DNA of 64,000 nucleotides. Origin: Bartonella bilalgolemi (lineage in GTDB: Bacteria > Pseudomonadota > Alphaproteobacteria > Rhizobiales > Rhizobiaceae). Shown here piece after piece: positions 1-10,931 of the stretch (the first letter of the stretch is position 1; the number at the start of each line of letters is the position of its first letter). The DNA lies in assembly GCF_023500045.1 (NCBI RefSeq), contig NZ_JAMCOF010000005.1:25498-89497 (forward strand). Direction: 5' to 3'. The position numbers and the translations under genes were made by a program. The notes beneath the pieces are model-generated. The model did no database searches. It was given only the letters and a program-made list of their open reading frames with translations, and was not told the origin of the DNA.

Positions 1-281
1 ATAAATAATCAAAAGCAGTAAAAGATCTTTAACAAAATATCTATATTTACGAATCATAATAATTCAAAAAGGTATAATTGTCTTATCAGCAAAAAAGAAA
101 AGTCCTTTTAGCTATAAAAATGAAACGTCATTTATTGTAATAATTTGCTCATTGAAAATATTTTCAAACAACAATAGTAAGATTGCTCAGAATTTTTGAA
201 TATGAACAGAGCCATTGATTCTAATGTTTTTTTACGTATTTATTGAGTGTATGATCTTTTTTAGAAAGAAAGTTTATCTCT

Positions 282-1853
282 TTGACTCTATTAAACATTA
301 TTGTTGTCCTAACTACACTTTTCATTATTGCCTCTATGTTAGCAATTTATACTTATGGTTGCTTCGCTAGAAATGCCAGAGGAGAGTCTTCTTATGCACT
401 AAGTGTTGAGAAAAGTGAGACTGAAATTGATCGTATAGTAAGCCGACTAGCAAAAGAAACAAATGGGGTGGGGATTGATAAAGATGCTCTTTCGCTTATT
501 GTAAGCAATTTAGATGCATTTTGTGTTCGTGCGATAGGAGCAGCAAAAGCTGGACGCAGTCTTGATCTGATGTATTACATTTGGGATGATGATTTAACAG
601 GACGTTTGTTGCTTAGCGAAGTGGTTGAGGCAGCTGATCGTGGTGTACGAGTGCGTCTTCTTTTGGATGATATTAATGCTCAGGGACGTGATCCGGCTTA
701 TGTTGCACTTGATAAACATCCTCATATTGAGGTGAGAGTATTTAATCCAGGACGCGTACGTAAAGGTCGTTTACGCCGTGGTTTAGAGATTATATTGCGG
801 GCGATTATGGTAACGCGCAGAATGCACAATAAAGCCTTTATTGTTGATGGGCGTGTAGCTTTTGTAGGAGGACGAAATCTTGCAGATTCTTATTTAGGTG
901 CAGGTAAACAGTCAAGTTTTCGAGATTTAGATCTCATGTTAATTGGTCCGTCGGTTAAAAAAATAGAAACGATCTTTGATAACTTTTGGAATAGTGCTGT
1001 GGTTTTACCGATTCATACTTTGGTTGTTCCTGACAGAGCGAGAGACCTCGATATTTGGAAAGCTAAATTACGTAGATTCCGTAATTCAAAAGTTGCCAAA
1101 GTTTACTTAACTTATGTCAATAAGCATATCAATTTTGAATATTTTATTCAAATAGGTAAACGATTATTTGTAGCAGATAAAGTAGATGTTCTTTCAGATC
1201 CTCCAGAAAAGGCATTGCGAAAGCATACAGCAAATTGGCTTATGGAAGCCCTTTCACAGGTTATTGATAGCGCAAAAAAAACAGTTCAGATTACATCGCC
1301 TTATTTTGTTCCAGGTAAAGAAGGGACACAGAGCTTTCGCAATTTGGTATCAAAAGGTATTAATGTCAAAATTCTTACTAATTCTTTAGCGGCTACTGAC
1401 GTGGCCATTGTACATGGAGGTTATGCATCTTATCGTAAAGTGTTATTGAAAAGTGGTATTCAACTCTATGAATTAAAGCCGGATGGAGGAGTACACCGAT
1501 TGCGATTGTTTAGATCTAATAAAGCGAGTTTGCATACGAAAGCTTTTTTAATTGATTGTAAAACTGCTTTTATTGGCTCTTTAAATTTTGATCCTCGTTC
1601 GGTTTCATTGAATACAGAAATGGGAATTCTTTTTGAATGCGCACCAATTGCAGCAAGATTAGATTTACTTTTTTCTGAGGAAACGACCGGTGAAATGAGT
1701 TATTGTTTACGTCTTGGTGATAATGATCGCATTTACTGGGATTTTATTGAAAATGAAAAAAAACACAGTGTTGATTATGAACCAGAAAGTAATTTGAAGC
1801 GTCGTGCATTTGTAAAAATAATGAGTTGGTTGCCCATTGAATCGCAATTATAG
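282..1853 (+). CDS. Phospholipase D family protein, cardiolipin synthase (ClsC)-like
   Basis: The 523-aa product carries two HKD motifs, HNKAFIVD near residue 182 and HTKAFLID near residue 418. Each is followed by a GG/GS-N segment, which defines a two-domain phospholipase D fold. An N-terminal hydrophobic segment (about residues 3-26) should anchor it to the inner membrane. Family members of this length with an N-terminal anchor are cardiolipin synthases of the ClsC/YmdC type or related phosphatidyltransferases, so transfer of phosphatidyl groups between phospholipids is the likely reaction; the exact substrate is inferred. The start is a TTG preceded by AGAAAG. The nearby upstream ATG at 251 is out of frame. 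It stands alone, with guaB 148 bp downstream. Confidence 0.85.
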   Translation: MTLLNIIVVLTTLFIIASMLAIYTYGCFARNARGESSYALSVEKSETEIDRIVSRLAKETNGVGIDKDALSLIVSNLDAFCVRAIGAAKAGRSLDLMYYIWDDDLTGRLLLSEVVEAADRGVRVRLLLDDINAQGRDPAYVALDKHPHIEVRVFNPGRVRKGRLRRGLEIILRAIMVTRRMHNKAFIVDGRVAFVGGRNLADSYLGAGKQSSFRDLDLMLIGPSVKKIETIFDNFWNSAVVLPIHTLVVPDRARDLDIWKAKLRRFRNSKVAKVYLTYVNKHINFEYFIQIGKRLFVADKVDVLSDPPEKALRKHTANWLMEALSQVIDSAKKTVQITSPYFVPGKEGTQSFRNLVSKGINVKILTNSLAATDVAIVHGGYASYRKVLLKSGIQLYELKPDGGVHRLRLFRSNKASLHTKAFLIDCKTAFIGSLNFDPRSVSLNTEMGILFECAPIAARLDLLFSEETTGEMSYCLRLGDNDRIYWDFIENEKKHSVDYEPESNLKRRAFVKIMSWLPIESQL

Positions 1854-2001
1854 ATTATACAAGTTCTATTTTAGAAAAATATTTATTTTCTCTTTTCATT
1901 TTATCGGTCACATGGCATAATTGACTGCCAATTCGCGACTTAAGAGAATTAAAGTTGCCCCTATAACTGTCGCAGTGTTTTAGTATTAGAGGAATTTGGC
2001 T

Positions 2002-3504
2002 ATGGCAAAAATTATTGAAACAAGCACAGGTGCATTGGCACTAACCTTTGATGACGTGCTTTTGCAGCCAGGCCATTCTCTCGTTATGCCTAGCCAAGTG
2101 GATCTTAAAACCCGTATTGCAGCAGATATTGAGTTGAATTTACCACTTCTCTCTGCTGCAATGGATACGGTAACAGAATCTCGTTTAGCAATTGCTATGG
2201 CTCAAGCTGGTGGTCTTGGTGTTATTCATCGGAATATGTCTCCTGTGGAGCAAGCTGAAGAAGTACGTCAAGTAAAGAAATTTGAATCCGGTATGGTTGT
2301 TAATCCAGTAACAATTGGTCCTGATGCAACACTTGAAGAAGCCAAGAATTTGATGCGTTCTCATAGTATTTCAGGTATTCCAGTTGTTGAAAGTGGTGCT
2401 AAAAGCCGAATTTCTGGTCGACTTGTTGGTATTTTGACTAATAGGGATGTGCGTTTTGCATCAGATCCGAAACAAAAAATCTATGAATTAATGACGCATG
2501 AAAATTTAATTACGGTGCGTGAAAATGTTCAACTAGATGAAGCAAAATATCTTTTACATCATCATCGTATTGAAAAGTTACTTGTTGTAGATGAACAAGG
2601 TCGCTGTGTTGGTTTGGTGACAGTTAAAGATATTGAAAAGGCAAGATTAAACCCGAATGCTGCAAAAGATTCTCAGGGTCGTTTGCGCGTTGCTGCTGCG
2701 AGTAGTGTGGGGGATGAAGGAATCGAACGTGCTGAACAATTAATTGATGCAGGTGTTGATTTATTAGTAATCGACACGGCTCATGGTCATTCTCAACGTG
2801 TATTGGATATGGTTGAACGTATTAAAAAAATGGCGCTTTCTACTGTTGTTATTGCTGGTAATGTAGCGACACCTCAAGCAACACAAGCTTTGATTGACAG
2901 TGGTGCTGATGCGGTAAAGGTTGGTATTGGGCCCGGTTCTATTTGCACAACGCGAATTGTTGCAGGTGTTGGCGTTCCTCAACTTGCAGCTATTATGGGA
3001 GCTGCGGAAATTGCTGATAAAGCAGGTATTCCTATTATTGCCGATGGGGGTATCAAAGCTTCCGGTGATTTTGCTAAAGCTTTAGCAGGTGGTGCTTGTG
3101 CTGCTATGATAGGTTCTCTTCTCGCTGGTACAGAAGAAAGCCCAGGAGAGGTTTATCTCTATCAGGGCCGATCCTTTAAAGCTTATCGTGGTATGGGATC
3201 AGTTGGTGCTATGGCGAGGGGATCAGCAGATCGTTATTTTCAGGCTGAAGTTCGAGATACACTCAAATTAGTTCCTGAAGGTGTTGAGGGACAAGTTGCA
3301 TATAAAGGCCCCATCGCATCAGTTTTACATCAACTGGCGGGTGGATTGCGTGCTTCTATGGGATATGTGGGAGCGAAAAATTTAGCTGAGTTTCGTGAAA
3401 AAGCAACTTTTGTACGTATTACCAACGCTGGTCTTTATGAAAGCCATACACATGATGTTGCTATTACGCGTGAAAGTCCAAATTATCGCGGTCCTATTTG
3501 TTAG
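2002..3504 (+). CDS. guaB: Inosine-5'-monophosphate dehydrogenase
   Basis: GuaB oxidises IMP to XMP with NAD+, the committed step to GMP. The 500-aa protein has the TIM-barrel core split by two CBS domains (about residues 95-215). The catalytic loop GPGSICTTR has the nucleophile Cys near 315, followed by the GVPQ segment and the C-terminal flap with RGMGS. A TTG six bases upstream is in frame, but the ATG at 2002 sits eight bases behind AGAGGA and is the better start. guaA, the next enzyme of the pathway, lies 3 kb downstream, with an rRNA methyltransferase between them. This clustering is usual in related Hyphomicrobiales. Confidence 0.97.
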   Translation: MAKIIETSTGALALTFDDVLLQPGHSLVMPSQVDLKTRIAADIELNLPLLSAAMDTVTESRLAIAMAQAGGLGVIHRNMSPVEQAEEVRQVKKFESGMVVNPVTIGPDATLEEAKNLMRSHSISGIPVVESGAKSRISGRLVGILTNRDVRFASDPKQKIYELMTHENLITVRENVQLDEAKYLLHHHRIEKLLVVDEQGRCVGLVTVKDIEKARLNPNAAKDSQGRLRVAAASSVGDEGIERAEQLIDAGVDLLVIDTAHGHSQRVLDMVERIKKMALSTVVIAGNVATPQATQALIDSGADAVKVGIGPGSICTTRIVAGVGVPQLAAIMGAAEIADKAGIPIIADGGIKASGDFAKALAGGACAAMIGSLLAGTEESPGEVYLYQGRSFKAYRGMGSVGAMARGSADRYFQAEVRDTLKLVPEGVEGQVAYKGPIASVLHQLAGGLRASMGYVGAKNLAEFREKATFVRITNAGLYESHTHDVAITRESPNYRGPIC

Positions 3505-3604
3505 GTAAAGGTTATCACTATGAGGAATCTTTTAGAGGGAAATAATTAAGTATTGATCACTTTCTAAATAGTTTTCCTATTTAATTATTTTAGACTTAAT
3601 CAAA

Positions 3605-3639
3605 GGAAAGAATTGGAGTATTAACATCCAATTCTTTCT
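3605..3639. terminator. Perfect hairpin between guaB and a small convergent gene
   Basis: AAAGAATTGGA at 3607-3617 is perfectly repeated in inverted orientation at 3627-3637 around a 9-nt loop, with one further G-C pair and a G-T pair outside. It lies 100 bp behind guaB and 40 bp behind the small minus-strand ORF, so it could end both transcripts. Neither side carries a proper T-run, so intrinsic termination is uncertain. Confidence 0.5.
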
Positions 3640-3677
3640 GGAAGTTGTAGTTATGTAGAAGTTATATAAATAAAAAA

Positions 3678-3827
3678 TTAACTTTTTACATTCTTCCGTC
3701 CTGTTTTTGATGCATATTGGCGATTGTTAGCCATACCACTTTGGACGGATTTCTTGCCACTGTTTGAGGGCATTTTATTTTGGCTGCTTTTGGATGCAGT
3801 TATTTTTCCATGACTAGAAGTCTTCAT
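3678..3827 (-). CDS. Small basic protein of 49 aa, function unknown
   Basis: An ATG preceded at good distance by AAAGGAG opens a 49-codon frame that reads MKTSSHGKITASK and ends in KTGRKNVKS. The peptide is rich in Lys, Ser, Asn and Gly, strongly basic, and has no hydrophobic segment, so it is probably a soluble, disordered or nucleic-acid-binding peptide. It lies alone between guaB and the universal stress gene. A near-consensus ribosome-binding site and non-random composition support it as real. I do not recognise a family with known function. Confidence 0.65.
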   Translation of the reverse strand: MKTSSHGKITASKSSQNKMPSNSGKKSVQSGMANNRQYASKTGRKNVKS

Positions 3828-4085
3828 TATTTTCTCCTTTTTAATTATCTGGCATATACCACTGATATACCAGTGTAAGACAAACGGTCATGCTAAAGAG
3901 TAGTTCCAATAATTTTCCAAAAAGTTCTCTTATGCTTTTTAAAGAGAAAAGGTAAATCTATATAGTGTTTTCAGATGTATTTTCATTTTTCACAGAAAAA
4001 TAAAATTCTGCAGGGTATTATTTTTAAATATTTATAGTTACTTATTGGGGCAGTAAATGTTTTCTTCTACTGATTTGATAATAAT

Positions 4086-4952
4086 TTATAATTTTCTCAT
4101 AATCATAACCGGAATAGGTGTGTTGTGGATAATAGCCTGACTTTTAGAACCAAATAAAAAATTATGTACCTTGGAATGATGGAAAGCGCCCATAAGGAGC
4201 ATGTTAAGATTAAGTGGTTCTATATTATGAAGAACCATTTGCTCAAAATTAATTTCTGTTCTGAGTGGTTCTGCGTTAAATCCTGCAGATTGTAACCGTG
4301 CTAAGGTTTCATCAAAGCTGGTTTGTATGGTTTGTGTTTGCTGCTCTGCCATCCCTAATATAAAGGTTACATTTTTAAAAAATTCTTGTGTACAAATGAA
4401 ATCAATAGCTTTCATAATTAATGGGCCACCATCAAAGGCTATTAAAATTCGTTGAATAGGCTGGAAGTGACGGGAGGCAACGAGAATTGGAAGCTCAGAA
4501 GAGCGTACGACATTTTCAAAGTTAAGTCCTAAACGCTTTTTATCAAGTGCTGTTTGTTCACCACGTTTCCCCATCACAATCATTGATGATTTATTGCTAT
4601 AAGTGTTTAATGCATCTAGAAGAGTTCCATGACGTAAGCGTGTTTCAACTTCAATTTCACTATGAGAGTTGAGGTAATTTTGGGCTTCGTCTAAAGCGGT
4701 TTGTCCGATTTTTTGAGCAAAAAGTGCTTTAGCAAGAGTAGGATCTTGTCGTGCTAAGGGCGATGGATTCAGGATATTACTGTTAATATCCATTTGTTGT
4801 GTATTTGGTAAATGAATTTCTTCTTCTGATTTATCCAATACATGCAACAATCGAATTGTTGTTTGCATAGATTTAGCAGCCCATAATGCTAAATCACATA
4901 CAGAATTTGCATATATTGAGGAATCAATAAGAGCGAGTATTGGTTTTGTCAT
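4086..4952 (-). CDS. Tandem universal stress protein (UspA family)
   Basis: The 288-aa protein has two Usp domains in tandem. The first (about 1-150) begins KPILALIDSS and ends in VMGKRG followed by ELPILVAS. The second (about 155-288) begins RILIAFDGG and ends LLMGAFHHS...FGSKSQ...IPVMIM. The second domain retains a variant of the G-2X-G-9X-G(S/T) nucleotide-binding loop with His in place of the second Gly; the first has Leu in place of the final Ser/Thr, so ATP binding is likely weakened. Usp proteins are cytoplasmic stress-survival factors of poorly defined mechanism. It is monocistronic, with 240 bp of non-coding sequence upstream. Confidence 0.85.
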   Translation of the reverse strand: MTKPILALIDSSIYANSVCDLALWAAKSMQTTIRLLHVLDKSEEEIHLPNTQQMDINSNILNPSPLARQDPTLAKALFAQKIGQTALDEAQNYLNSHSEIEVETRLRHGTLLDALNTYSNKSSMIVMGKRGEQTALDKKRLGLNFENVVRSSELPILVASRHFQPIQRILIAFDGGPLIMKAIDFICTQEFFKNVTFILGMAEQQTQTIQTSFDETLARLQSAGFNAEPLRTEINFEQMVLHNIEPLNLNMLLMGAFHHSKVHNFLFGSKSQAIIHNTPIPVMIMRKL

Positions 4953-5195
4953 TGCTAGTTTCTCAATGCTTTCATGTTATAGAATATTTTATTAGCTTCG
5001 TTAAGGTTTATAAATTATAAGATGATTGCCCCTCTTTCGCTTTAGAATAAAATATTCTAGATCATAGTACTAGAACTATTCGGTTTTCAATATCCATTTT
5101 TGATTGTTTTAAAGTTAATGCTAAAAAATGGGTACGATAATTTTTATTTTTCAGTTAAATCATTTAGATTTTTAGAGATTGAATAGGAGAAGTAA

Positions 5196-6482
5196 ATGCG
5201 ATTGGGTGGGCGGTTGCAGGCTGCAATAGATATTCTACAAGAAATAGAAACGCGTTATCGCCCTACCAGTGAAGCTTTAAAAGATTGGGGGCTTTCTCAC
5301 CGTTTTGCTGGGGTAGGTGATCGTGCAGCAATTGGAACAATTGTGTATGATGTTTTAAGGCGGCGTTATTCATTGCAATGGCGTATGGATAGTAACAATA
5401 TTCGAGATATAGTTTTTGGTGCTTTGTTCGATTCTGGTATGATGACGATTGAGCAAGTTGATAAAGTTTTAGAGGGAGATCGATTCGCACCGCAGTTATT
5501 AGCACCTCAGCAGAGAAAAGCATGGCAACAACGTCAGTTAGTAAATGCACCAGACTATATTCGCGCTAATATTCCTCAATGGTGTCAAGCTCATTTGTAT
5601 CCTTTATTTACAGATAATTGGGTTAAGGAAGCAGCTGCTTTAGCGACACGTCCTCCTTTAGATTTACGTGTGAACAGTTTAAAGGCAACGCCTAAAAAGG
5701 TGCTTAAAGCCTTAGAAAAAATAAAGGTTAAGTCTTTTTCATGGTTCCAACAAGCGTTAAGGATTGAACCGATTGAAAAATTTGAGCGCCATCCTAATGT
5801 TCAGGCTGAACCTGCTTTTCAAAAAGGATATTTTGAGATACAGGATTTGGGGTCTCAACTTGTTTCTTATCTTATAGAAGCAAAAGCAGGTATGCAGTTA
5901 TTAGATTATTGTGCGGGAGCTGGGGGAAAAACATTAGCTTTAGCTGCCAGTATGGAGAATCGAGGCCAAATTTATGCTTATGATTCAAAGAAGATTCGTT
6001 TAGCTCCTATTTTTAATCGACTTCAGCGTGCTGGTATTCATAATGTACAACCACGAGTGAGTAAAGAAGAATTAAAATCATTAATAGGTCAAATAGATAT
6101 CGTTTTATTGGATACTCCATGTAGTGGGACAGGAACATGGCGCCGTCGTCCAGATACGAAATGGCGTTTGACCTTACAAAAGGTGAGACAACGTCAGGAA
6201 GAACAGTTCGCTATTTTGAATGAAGCCTTAATTTATATAAAGCCAGGAGGGCGTTTAGTTTATATCACCTGTTCTCTCTTTAATGATGAAAATGAAGAAC
6301 AAATTTCCCGGTTTCTTCAGAAGCATTCTAATTTTTTTCCAATCAATATGCAGAAACTTTGGCATCGACATTTTAGTTCTCTAATTATGCAGCCAGCATT
6401 TTCAAATTATGGACTGACTTTATCACCAGCAGCAACTAAAACAGATGGTTTCTTTTTATCTATTTTACAAAAGGAATTCTAA
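5196..6482 (+). CDS. RsmB/NOP-family RNA (cytosine-5) methyltransferase
   Basis: The 428-aa protein has an N-terminal helical region and a C-terminal SAM-dependent methyltransferase domain. The SAM-binding loop is LLDYCAGAGGKT. Both catalytic cysteines of the m5C RNA methyltransferases are present: TPCSGTGTW (Cys near 309) and YITCSLF (Cys near 359). It probably methylates 16S rRNA like RsmB. The ATG follows ATAGGAGAAGTAA, a strong ribosome-binding site. It lies between guaB and guaA, an arrangement found in other rhizobial genomes, and ends 47 bp before guaA, so the two may be cotranscribed. Confidence 0.88.
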   Translation: MRLGGRLQAAIDILQEIETRYRPTSEALKDWGLSHRFAGVGDRAAIGTIVYDVLRRRYSLQWRMDSNNIRDIVFGALFDSGMMTIEQVDKVLEGDRFAPQLLAPQQRKAWQQRQLVNAPDYIRANIPQWCQAHLYPLFTDNWVKEAAALATRPPLDLRVNSLKATPKKVLKALEKIKVKSFSWFQQALRIEPIEKFERHPNVQAEPAFQKGYFEIQDLGSQLVSYLIEAKAGMQLLDYCAGAGGKTLALAASMENRGQIYAYDSKKIRLAPIFNRLQRAGIHNVQPRVSKEELKSLIGQIDIVLLDTPCSGTGTWRRRPDTKWRLTLQKVRQRQEEQFAILNEALIYIKPGGRLVYITCSLFNDENEEQISRFLQKHSNFFPINMQKLWHRHFSSLIMQPAFSNYGLTLSPAATKTDGFFLSILQKEF

Positions 6483-6529
6483 TGCGTATTTTGATTTTTT
6501 TATTTTAGATAATTATTGATTGGTTTTCT

Positions 6530-8086
6530 ATGAGCACATTGCGTTCAGATACTATCCTTATCATTGATTTTGGTTCACAAGTTACGCAACTCATTGCACG
6601 ACGGGTGCGAGAAGTAGGCGTTTATTCCGAAATTGTTCCTTTCCAGTCTGCTTTAGAAGGATTTAAGCGAATCAATCCTCAGGCTGTTATTTTATCAGGC
6701 AGTCCTTATTCGGCTGTCGATGACGGTTCACCACGTGTTCCAATGGAGATTTTTAACGCTGGTATTCCGGTTCTTGGTATTTGTTATGGCGAACAAATTA
6801 TGTGTGTTCAGCTTGGTGGAAAAGTTGAAGCAGGACATGAACGTGAATTTGGACGCGCTTTGTTAGATATAAAAGAAGAAAGTGCTCTTTTTGATGGTGT
6901 TTGGGAGAAAGGGTCATCTCATCAAGTTTGGATGAGTCATGGTGATCGTGTGGTTGCTTTGCCAGAAGGCTTTCATGTTATTGGAACATCACACGGAGCT
7001 CCTTATGCTGCTATTGCTGACGAAAAACGTCGTTTTTATGCATTGCAATTTCATCCTGAAGTTGTTCATACAACAGATGGAGCAAAACTCTTAAAAAATT
7101 TTGTTTATAAAATTTCTGGTCTTAAAAATAATTGGTCAATGACTGCTTATCGTAAACAAGCAGTTGCTGCAATACGTAAAAAGGTTGGAAAAAGTCATGT
7201 AATTTGTGGTCTTTCAGGTGGTGTTGATTCATCTGTTGTAGCTATATTACTTCATGAGGCTATAGGCGATCAGCTAACATGTGTTTTTGTCGATCATGGG
7301 TTGATGCGTAAAAATGAGGTAGAAGAAGTTCTTACACTTTTTCGAGAGTATTATAATATAAATCTGGTTCATGTTAATGCTGCTGATATGTTTATCAATG
7401 CACTTGAAGATGAAACAGATCCAGAAAAAAAGCGGAAGATAATTGGTCGCCTTTTTATTGAAGTTTTTGAAGAAGAAACAAAAAAAATAGGAGGTGCGGA
7501 GTTCTTAGCACAAGGAACACTTTATCCAGATGTTATTGAAAGTGTTTCAGCGATTGGTGAACCTGTAACGATTAAAAGTCACCATAATGTAGGCGGGCTA
7601 CCAAAACGGATGAAAATGCAACTTATAGAACCATTGCGTGAACTTTTTAAGGATGATGTTCGTTCTTTAGGGCGAGAATTAGGTTTACCTGAACAATTTA
7701 TTGAGCGTCATCCTTTTCCAGGACCTGGTTTGGCAGTTCGATGTCCAGGTGCAATTACACGAGAAAAATTGGAAATTTTACGTGAGGCAGATGCTATTTA
7801 TCTTGATGAAATCAGAAAAGCTGGCCTTTATGGTAAAATTTGGCAAGCTTTTGCTGTTCTTCTTCCTGTTCAAACCGTTGGTGTAATGGGTGATGCACGC
7901 ACTTATGAGTTTGTCTGCGCTCTTCGTGCTGTAACATCTGTAGACGGTATGACCGCTGACTTTTATCCGTATGATATGGAATTTTTGAGTAAAGTAGCAA
8001 CACGTATTATTAATGAAGTTCGGGGTATTAATCGTGTTGTCTATGATATAACTTCTAAACCTCCTGGTACTATTGAGTGGGAATGA
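6530..8086 (+). CDS. guaA: GMP synthase (glutamine-hydrolysing)
   Basis: GuaA converts XMP to GMP using ATP and glutamine. The 518-aa protein has an N-terminal class I glutamine amidotransferase domain with the nucleophile in LGICYGEQ and the His-Glu pair in LQFHPEV. The ATP-pyrophosphatase domain carries the PP-loop GLSGGVDSS, and the C-terminal dimerisation domain ends GTIEWE. Full length and all key residues are intact. The start ATG is 47 bp after the methyltransferase gene, with no strong ribosome-binding site visible. Confidence 0.97.
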   Translation: MSTLRSDTILIIDFGSQVTQLIARRVREVGVYSEIVPFQSALEGFKRINPQAVILSGSPYSAVDDGSPRVPMEIFNAGIPVLGICYGEQIMCVQLGGKVEAGHEREFGRALLDIKEESALFDGVWEKGSSHQVWMSHGDRVVALPEGFHVIGTSHGAPYAAIADEKRRFYALQFHPEVVHTTDGAKLLKNFVYKISGLKNNWSMTAYRKQAVAAIRKKVGKSHVICGLSGGVDSSVVAILLHEAIGDQLTCVFVDHGLMRKNEVEEVLTLFREYYNINLVHVNAADMFINALEDETDPEKKRKIIGRLFIEVFEEETKKIGGAEFLAQGTLYPDVIESVSAIGEPVTIKSHHNVGGLPKRMKMQLIEPLRELFKDDVRSLGRELGLPEQFIERHPFPGPGLAVRCPGAITREKLEILREADAIYLDEIRKAGLYGKIWQAFAVLLPVQTVGVMGDARTYEFVCALRAVTSVDGMTADFYPYDMEFLSKVATRIINEVRGINRVVYDITSKPPGTIEWE

Positions 8087-8177
8087 CTGAAATCAAGAAT
8101 AGTAAAGAATAGCATTTTTAGGATTGAATATTTCAGAAAATTAGAAAGTAAAAAAAGAAAATTATTAGAAGCTTTGT

Positions 8178-8203
8178 ATTAATGATTTTTAATTGTCATT
8201 AAT
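8178..8203 (+). terminator. AT-rich hairpin behind guaA
   Basis: ATTAATGA at 8178-8185 is inversely repeated as TCATTAAT at 8196-8203 around a 10-nt loop, followed by GCCGTTTTAG. It lies 90 bp behind guaA and 45 bp before ugpQ. The stem is weak, so it may be a poor terminator or just AT-rich symmetry. Confidence 0.3.
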
Positions 8204-8248
8204 GCCGTTTTAGCGAATAGCGTTTGAAATTAAGAGAAGTTTGAAAAT

Positions 8249-8971
8249 ATGCTGAAACAAAAAATTATTGCTCATCGTGGTGGAGCTAGTCTTTATTCTG
8301 AAAATACACTTTCAGCATTTCGTCATGCGATTGCATTGGGAGTGGACGAAATTGAATGTGATATTCATCTTCTTAAAAGCGGTGAAGTTGTTATATTTCA
8401 TGATTTTTCTCTTGAACAATTGGTTGGGAAAAAAGGATATATTTATGAGATTGATAATGAAACACGTCAGCAACTCCGTGTGAAAGGGAGTACTGAAGCA
8501 CCTCCTTTATTAGAAGAATTGCTTGATCTTTTGGTGCCAACCAATGTAGCACTTCATCTTGAAATCAAAACATGTGGTGAAATTGAGCGTGAAACTCTTT
8601 TATCTCAAAGAGCGCTTGAATTAATCAAAGGTAGAAACTTAGAAAAACGAGTTTCAGCAATTAGTTTTGATGCTACGAGTCTTCGTCCTTTTATTGAGGC
8701 AGGAATATCATCTGGGCCATGTATTGATAGTTTTAAAGGCGATATGTCTTGCTGTTTTTCTGAATGGAAAAAATTAGGGTATTCTGATCTAAGTTTGGAT
8801 AGTTCTATTGTATCACGAGACTTTATTGAATCTGCTCTTGATTTTGGCTTCACTGTAGGTGTATGGACAGTTAATGGGGTGTCCCGTTTGTCTCATTGGT
8901 TTGATATGCCGGTGGATTATATTACAACAGACCAACCTGATCTTGCTTTACGATTACGTTCACAAAAATAA
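8249..8971 (+). CDS. ugpQ: Glycerophosphodiester phosphodiesterase
   Basis: The 240-aa protein opens with IAHRGG and SENTLSAF, followed by DEIECDIH and a VVIFHD motif. These hold the catalytic His pair and metal-binding Glu/Asp of the GDPD TIM barrel. It hydrolyses glycerophosphodiesters to glycerol-3-phosphate and an alcohol. No signal peptide is visible, so it is cytoplasmic, as for UgpQ. It is convergent with the ugpBAEC importer, which supplies its substrates. AGAGAAG lies nine bases before the ATG. Confidence 0.92.
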   Translation: MLKQKIIAHRGGASLYSENTLSAFRHAIALGVDEIECDIHLLKSGEVVIFHDFSLEQLVGKKGYIYEIDNETRQQLRVKGSTEAPPLLEELLDLLVPTNVALHLEIKTCGEIERETLLSQRALELIKGRNLEKRVSAISFDATSLRPFIEAGISSGPCIDSFKGDMSCCFSEWKKLGYSDLSLDSSIVSRDFIESALDFGFTVGVWTVNGVSRLSHWFDMPVDYITTDQPDLALRLRSQK

Positions 8972-9029
8972 AAAAAAAGAGCTTTTCTTACTGATTAAGT
9001 AATCTGGAAGGAAAATTTTTCTAGGTTGA

Positions 9030-10067
9030 TTATGTGCGTTTTCCTGTGTGTTTATTAAAAGTGTGAAAATTCTGATTAGGAACAGTGAAGCTTAATTTTT
9101 GTCCATAATCATTTGTGAGACGTTCTTTGATTTCAACAGTGAAAATAATGTTGTTCCAGCGTGTTAAAACGTGACATCCTGTGCCTACAGGTTTTATGAG
9201 TTCGATATGTGCATGAAAAACGGGTCCTTTTTCTGGATATTCGCCTAACAAAGTTGCTTCTGGCCTAAATGCTAAAATATCGGTTTCTTTGTTAAAAGAA
9301 AATGAGAAGCCTAAATATTGCTCTAAGATCTGACGATCAAGAAAATTAATAGGTGGGGAACCAATGAAGCCAGCAACAAAGGTTGTGGCTGGATAATCAT
9401 AGATTTCCATTGGCGTTCCAATTTGTTCAATACATCCTTTATTCATGACAACTATTCGGTCAGCTAATGTCATAGCTTCTAATTGATCATGTGTGACATA
9501 AAGACTGGTTGTTCCTAATGAACGCTGGAGTGTTTTAATTTCAATGCACATTTGAGCGCGTAATTTCGCATCAAGATTTGAAAGTGGTTCATCAAAGAGA
9601 AAAACACGTGGTTGGCGAACAATGACACGCCCCATTGCAACACGTTGACGTTGTCCTCCTGATAATTGCCGTGGTTTACGATCAAGGAATGGTTCTATTT
9701 CCAAAAGCTTTGCAGCATGGGCAATACGTTTATTCATTTCCTCTTTAGGCGTTTTTCGATTTTTGAGCCCATATTCCAAGTTTCCACGTACAGTCATATG
9801 TGGATAAAGTGCATAATTTTGAAAAACCATAGCAATGTCACGATTTGCTGGCTCGCGATTATTAATAAGCTCATTGTCAATATAAAGCTCACCAGAGGTA
9901 ACTTGTTCAAGTCCAGCAATAATACGTAATAAGGTTGATTTCCCACATCCGGATGGACCAACAAGAACGAGAAGTTCTTTATCAAAAACAGTTAAATTCA
10001 AGTTATTAATAACTAGACTATCATTGTCATACTGTTTTATTATATTTAATAGTTGGATTGTAGCCAA
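9030..10067 (-). CDS. ugpC: Glycerol-3-phosphate ABC transporter ATP-binding protein
   Basis: The 345-aa ATPase has Walker [10 protein letters not shown], signature [13 protein letters not shown], Walker B VFLFDEP, the switch His in VTHDQ and a C-terminal TOBE-like regulatory domain from about residue 240. It powers sn-glycerol-3-phosphate and glycerophosphodiester import through UgpA/E. The start is a TTG placed eight bases behind GGAG, two bases after the ugpE stop, so translation is probably coupled. It is the last gene of the operon ugpB-A-E-C. Confidence 0.93.
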   Translation of the reverse strand: MATIQLLNIIKQYDNDSLVINNLNLTVFDKELLVLVGPSGCGKSTLLRIIAGLEQVTSGELYIDNELINNREPANRDIAMVFQNYALYPHMTVRGNLEYGLKNRKTPKEEMNKRIAHAAKLLEIEPFLDRKPRQLSGGQRQRVAMGRVIVRQPRVFLFDEPLSNLDAKLRAQMCIEIKTLQRSLGTTSLYVTHDQLEAMTLADRIVVMNKGCIEQIGTPMEIYDYPATTFVAGFIGSPPINFLDRQILEQYLGFSFSFNKETDILAFRPEATLLGEYPEKGPVFHAHIELIKPVGTGCHVLTRWNNIIFTVEIKERLTNDYGQKLSFTVPNQNFHTFNKHTGKRT

Positions 10068-10069
10068 AA

Positions 10070-10921
10070 TTATTTCTCCGTTTCAATGAGACCTTTGATA
10101 AAAAGCCGTTGCATGAAGATAACGACTAAAACGGGTGGAGCCATAGCAACAACCGATACTGCCATAAGGATATTCCATTGAGGATCATGTTGCAGTGATT
10201 CAACAACGAGTTGTTTCAATATAACAAGGATAGTTTGATGGTCTTGATCTGTTGTAACAATAAGAGGCCAGAGATATTGTATCCATCCGTAAATGAACAT
10301 AATAATAAATAAAGCCGCAATATTACTTTTGCTAAGGGGAAGAAGAATATCCTTAAAAAATTTCAATGGTCCTGCCCCATCAACACGTGCAGCTTCTAAG
10401 AGTTCATCAGGGACAGTGAGAAAAAATTGACGAAATAAAAATGTAGCGGTTGCTGATGCAATTAATGGAATAATCATTCCACTATAAGTGTTTATCATTC
10501 CTAATTGTGCAACTATTGTATATGTTGGAATAATACGGACTTCAATAGGAAGCATTAATGTAATAAAGATAAGAGCAAAGGCAATTTTACGAAAGGGAAA
10601 ACGCATATAGACGATCGCATAAGCAGAGAAGAGTGAAATAATAATTTTTCCAATACTAATACCAATAGCCATAATAAATGAGTTTATTAAAAGTGGCCAG
10701 AGACGTGGAAGACCAAGTTGTACAAGGCCATCACCAAAGATTGTTTTATAATTTTCTAAACCGTATTGTCCTGGTAAGAGAGGAAGCGTTCCTGCATTAA
10801 ATGTTGCTGAATTATGTGTTGATGCAATAATGGCAATATAGACTGGAAAACAGATGATAAGAATACCAATAATGAGAATGACATGAGTTAAAAATTTCAA
10901 AAAAGGACGGTTTTCAACCAT
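10070..10921 (-). CDS. ugpE: Glycerol-3-phosphate ABC transporter permease
   Basis: The 283-aa inner-membrane permease has about six hydrophobic segments and the EAA loop motif [17 protein letters not shown], which contacts the ATPase. It belongs to the MalG/UgpE type. An in-frame TTG 33 bases further upstream exists and would overlap ugpA. The ATG at 10921 follows AGGAGACAAGTT and matches the usual length of UgpE, so I chose it. It partners UgpA (10 bp upstream). Confidence 0.93.
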   Translation of the reverse strand: MVENRPFLKFLTHVILIIGILIICFPVYIAIIASTHNSATFNAGTLPLLPGQYGLENYKTIFGDGLVQLGLPRLWPLLINSFIMAIGISIGKIIISLFSAYAIVYMRFPFRKIAFALIFITLMLPIEVRIIPTYTIVAQLGMINTYSGMIIPLIASATATFLFRQFFLTVPDELLEAARVDGAGPLKFFKDILLPLSKSNIAALFIIMFIYGWIQYLWPLIVTTDQDHQTILVILKQLVVESLQHDPQWNILMAVSVVAMAPPVLVVIFMQRLFIKGLIETEK

Positions 10922-10931
10922 AACTTGTCTC

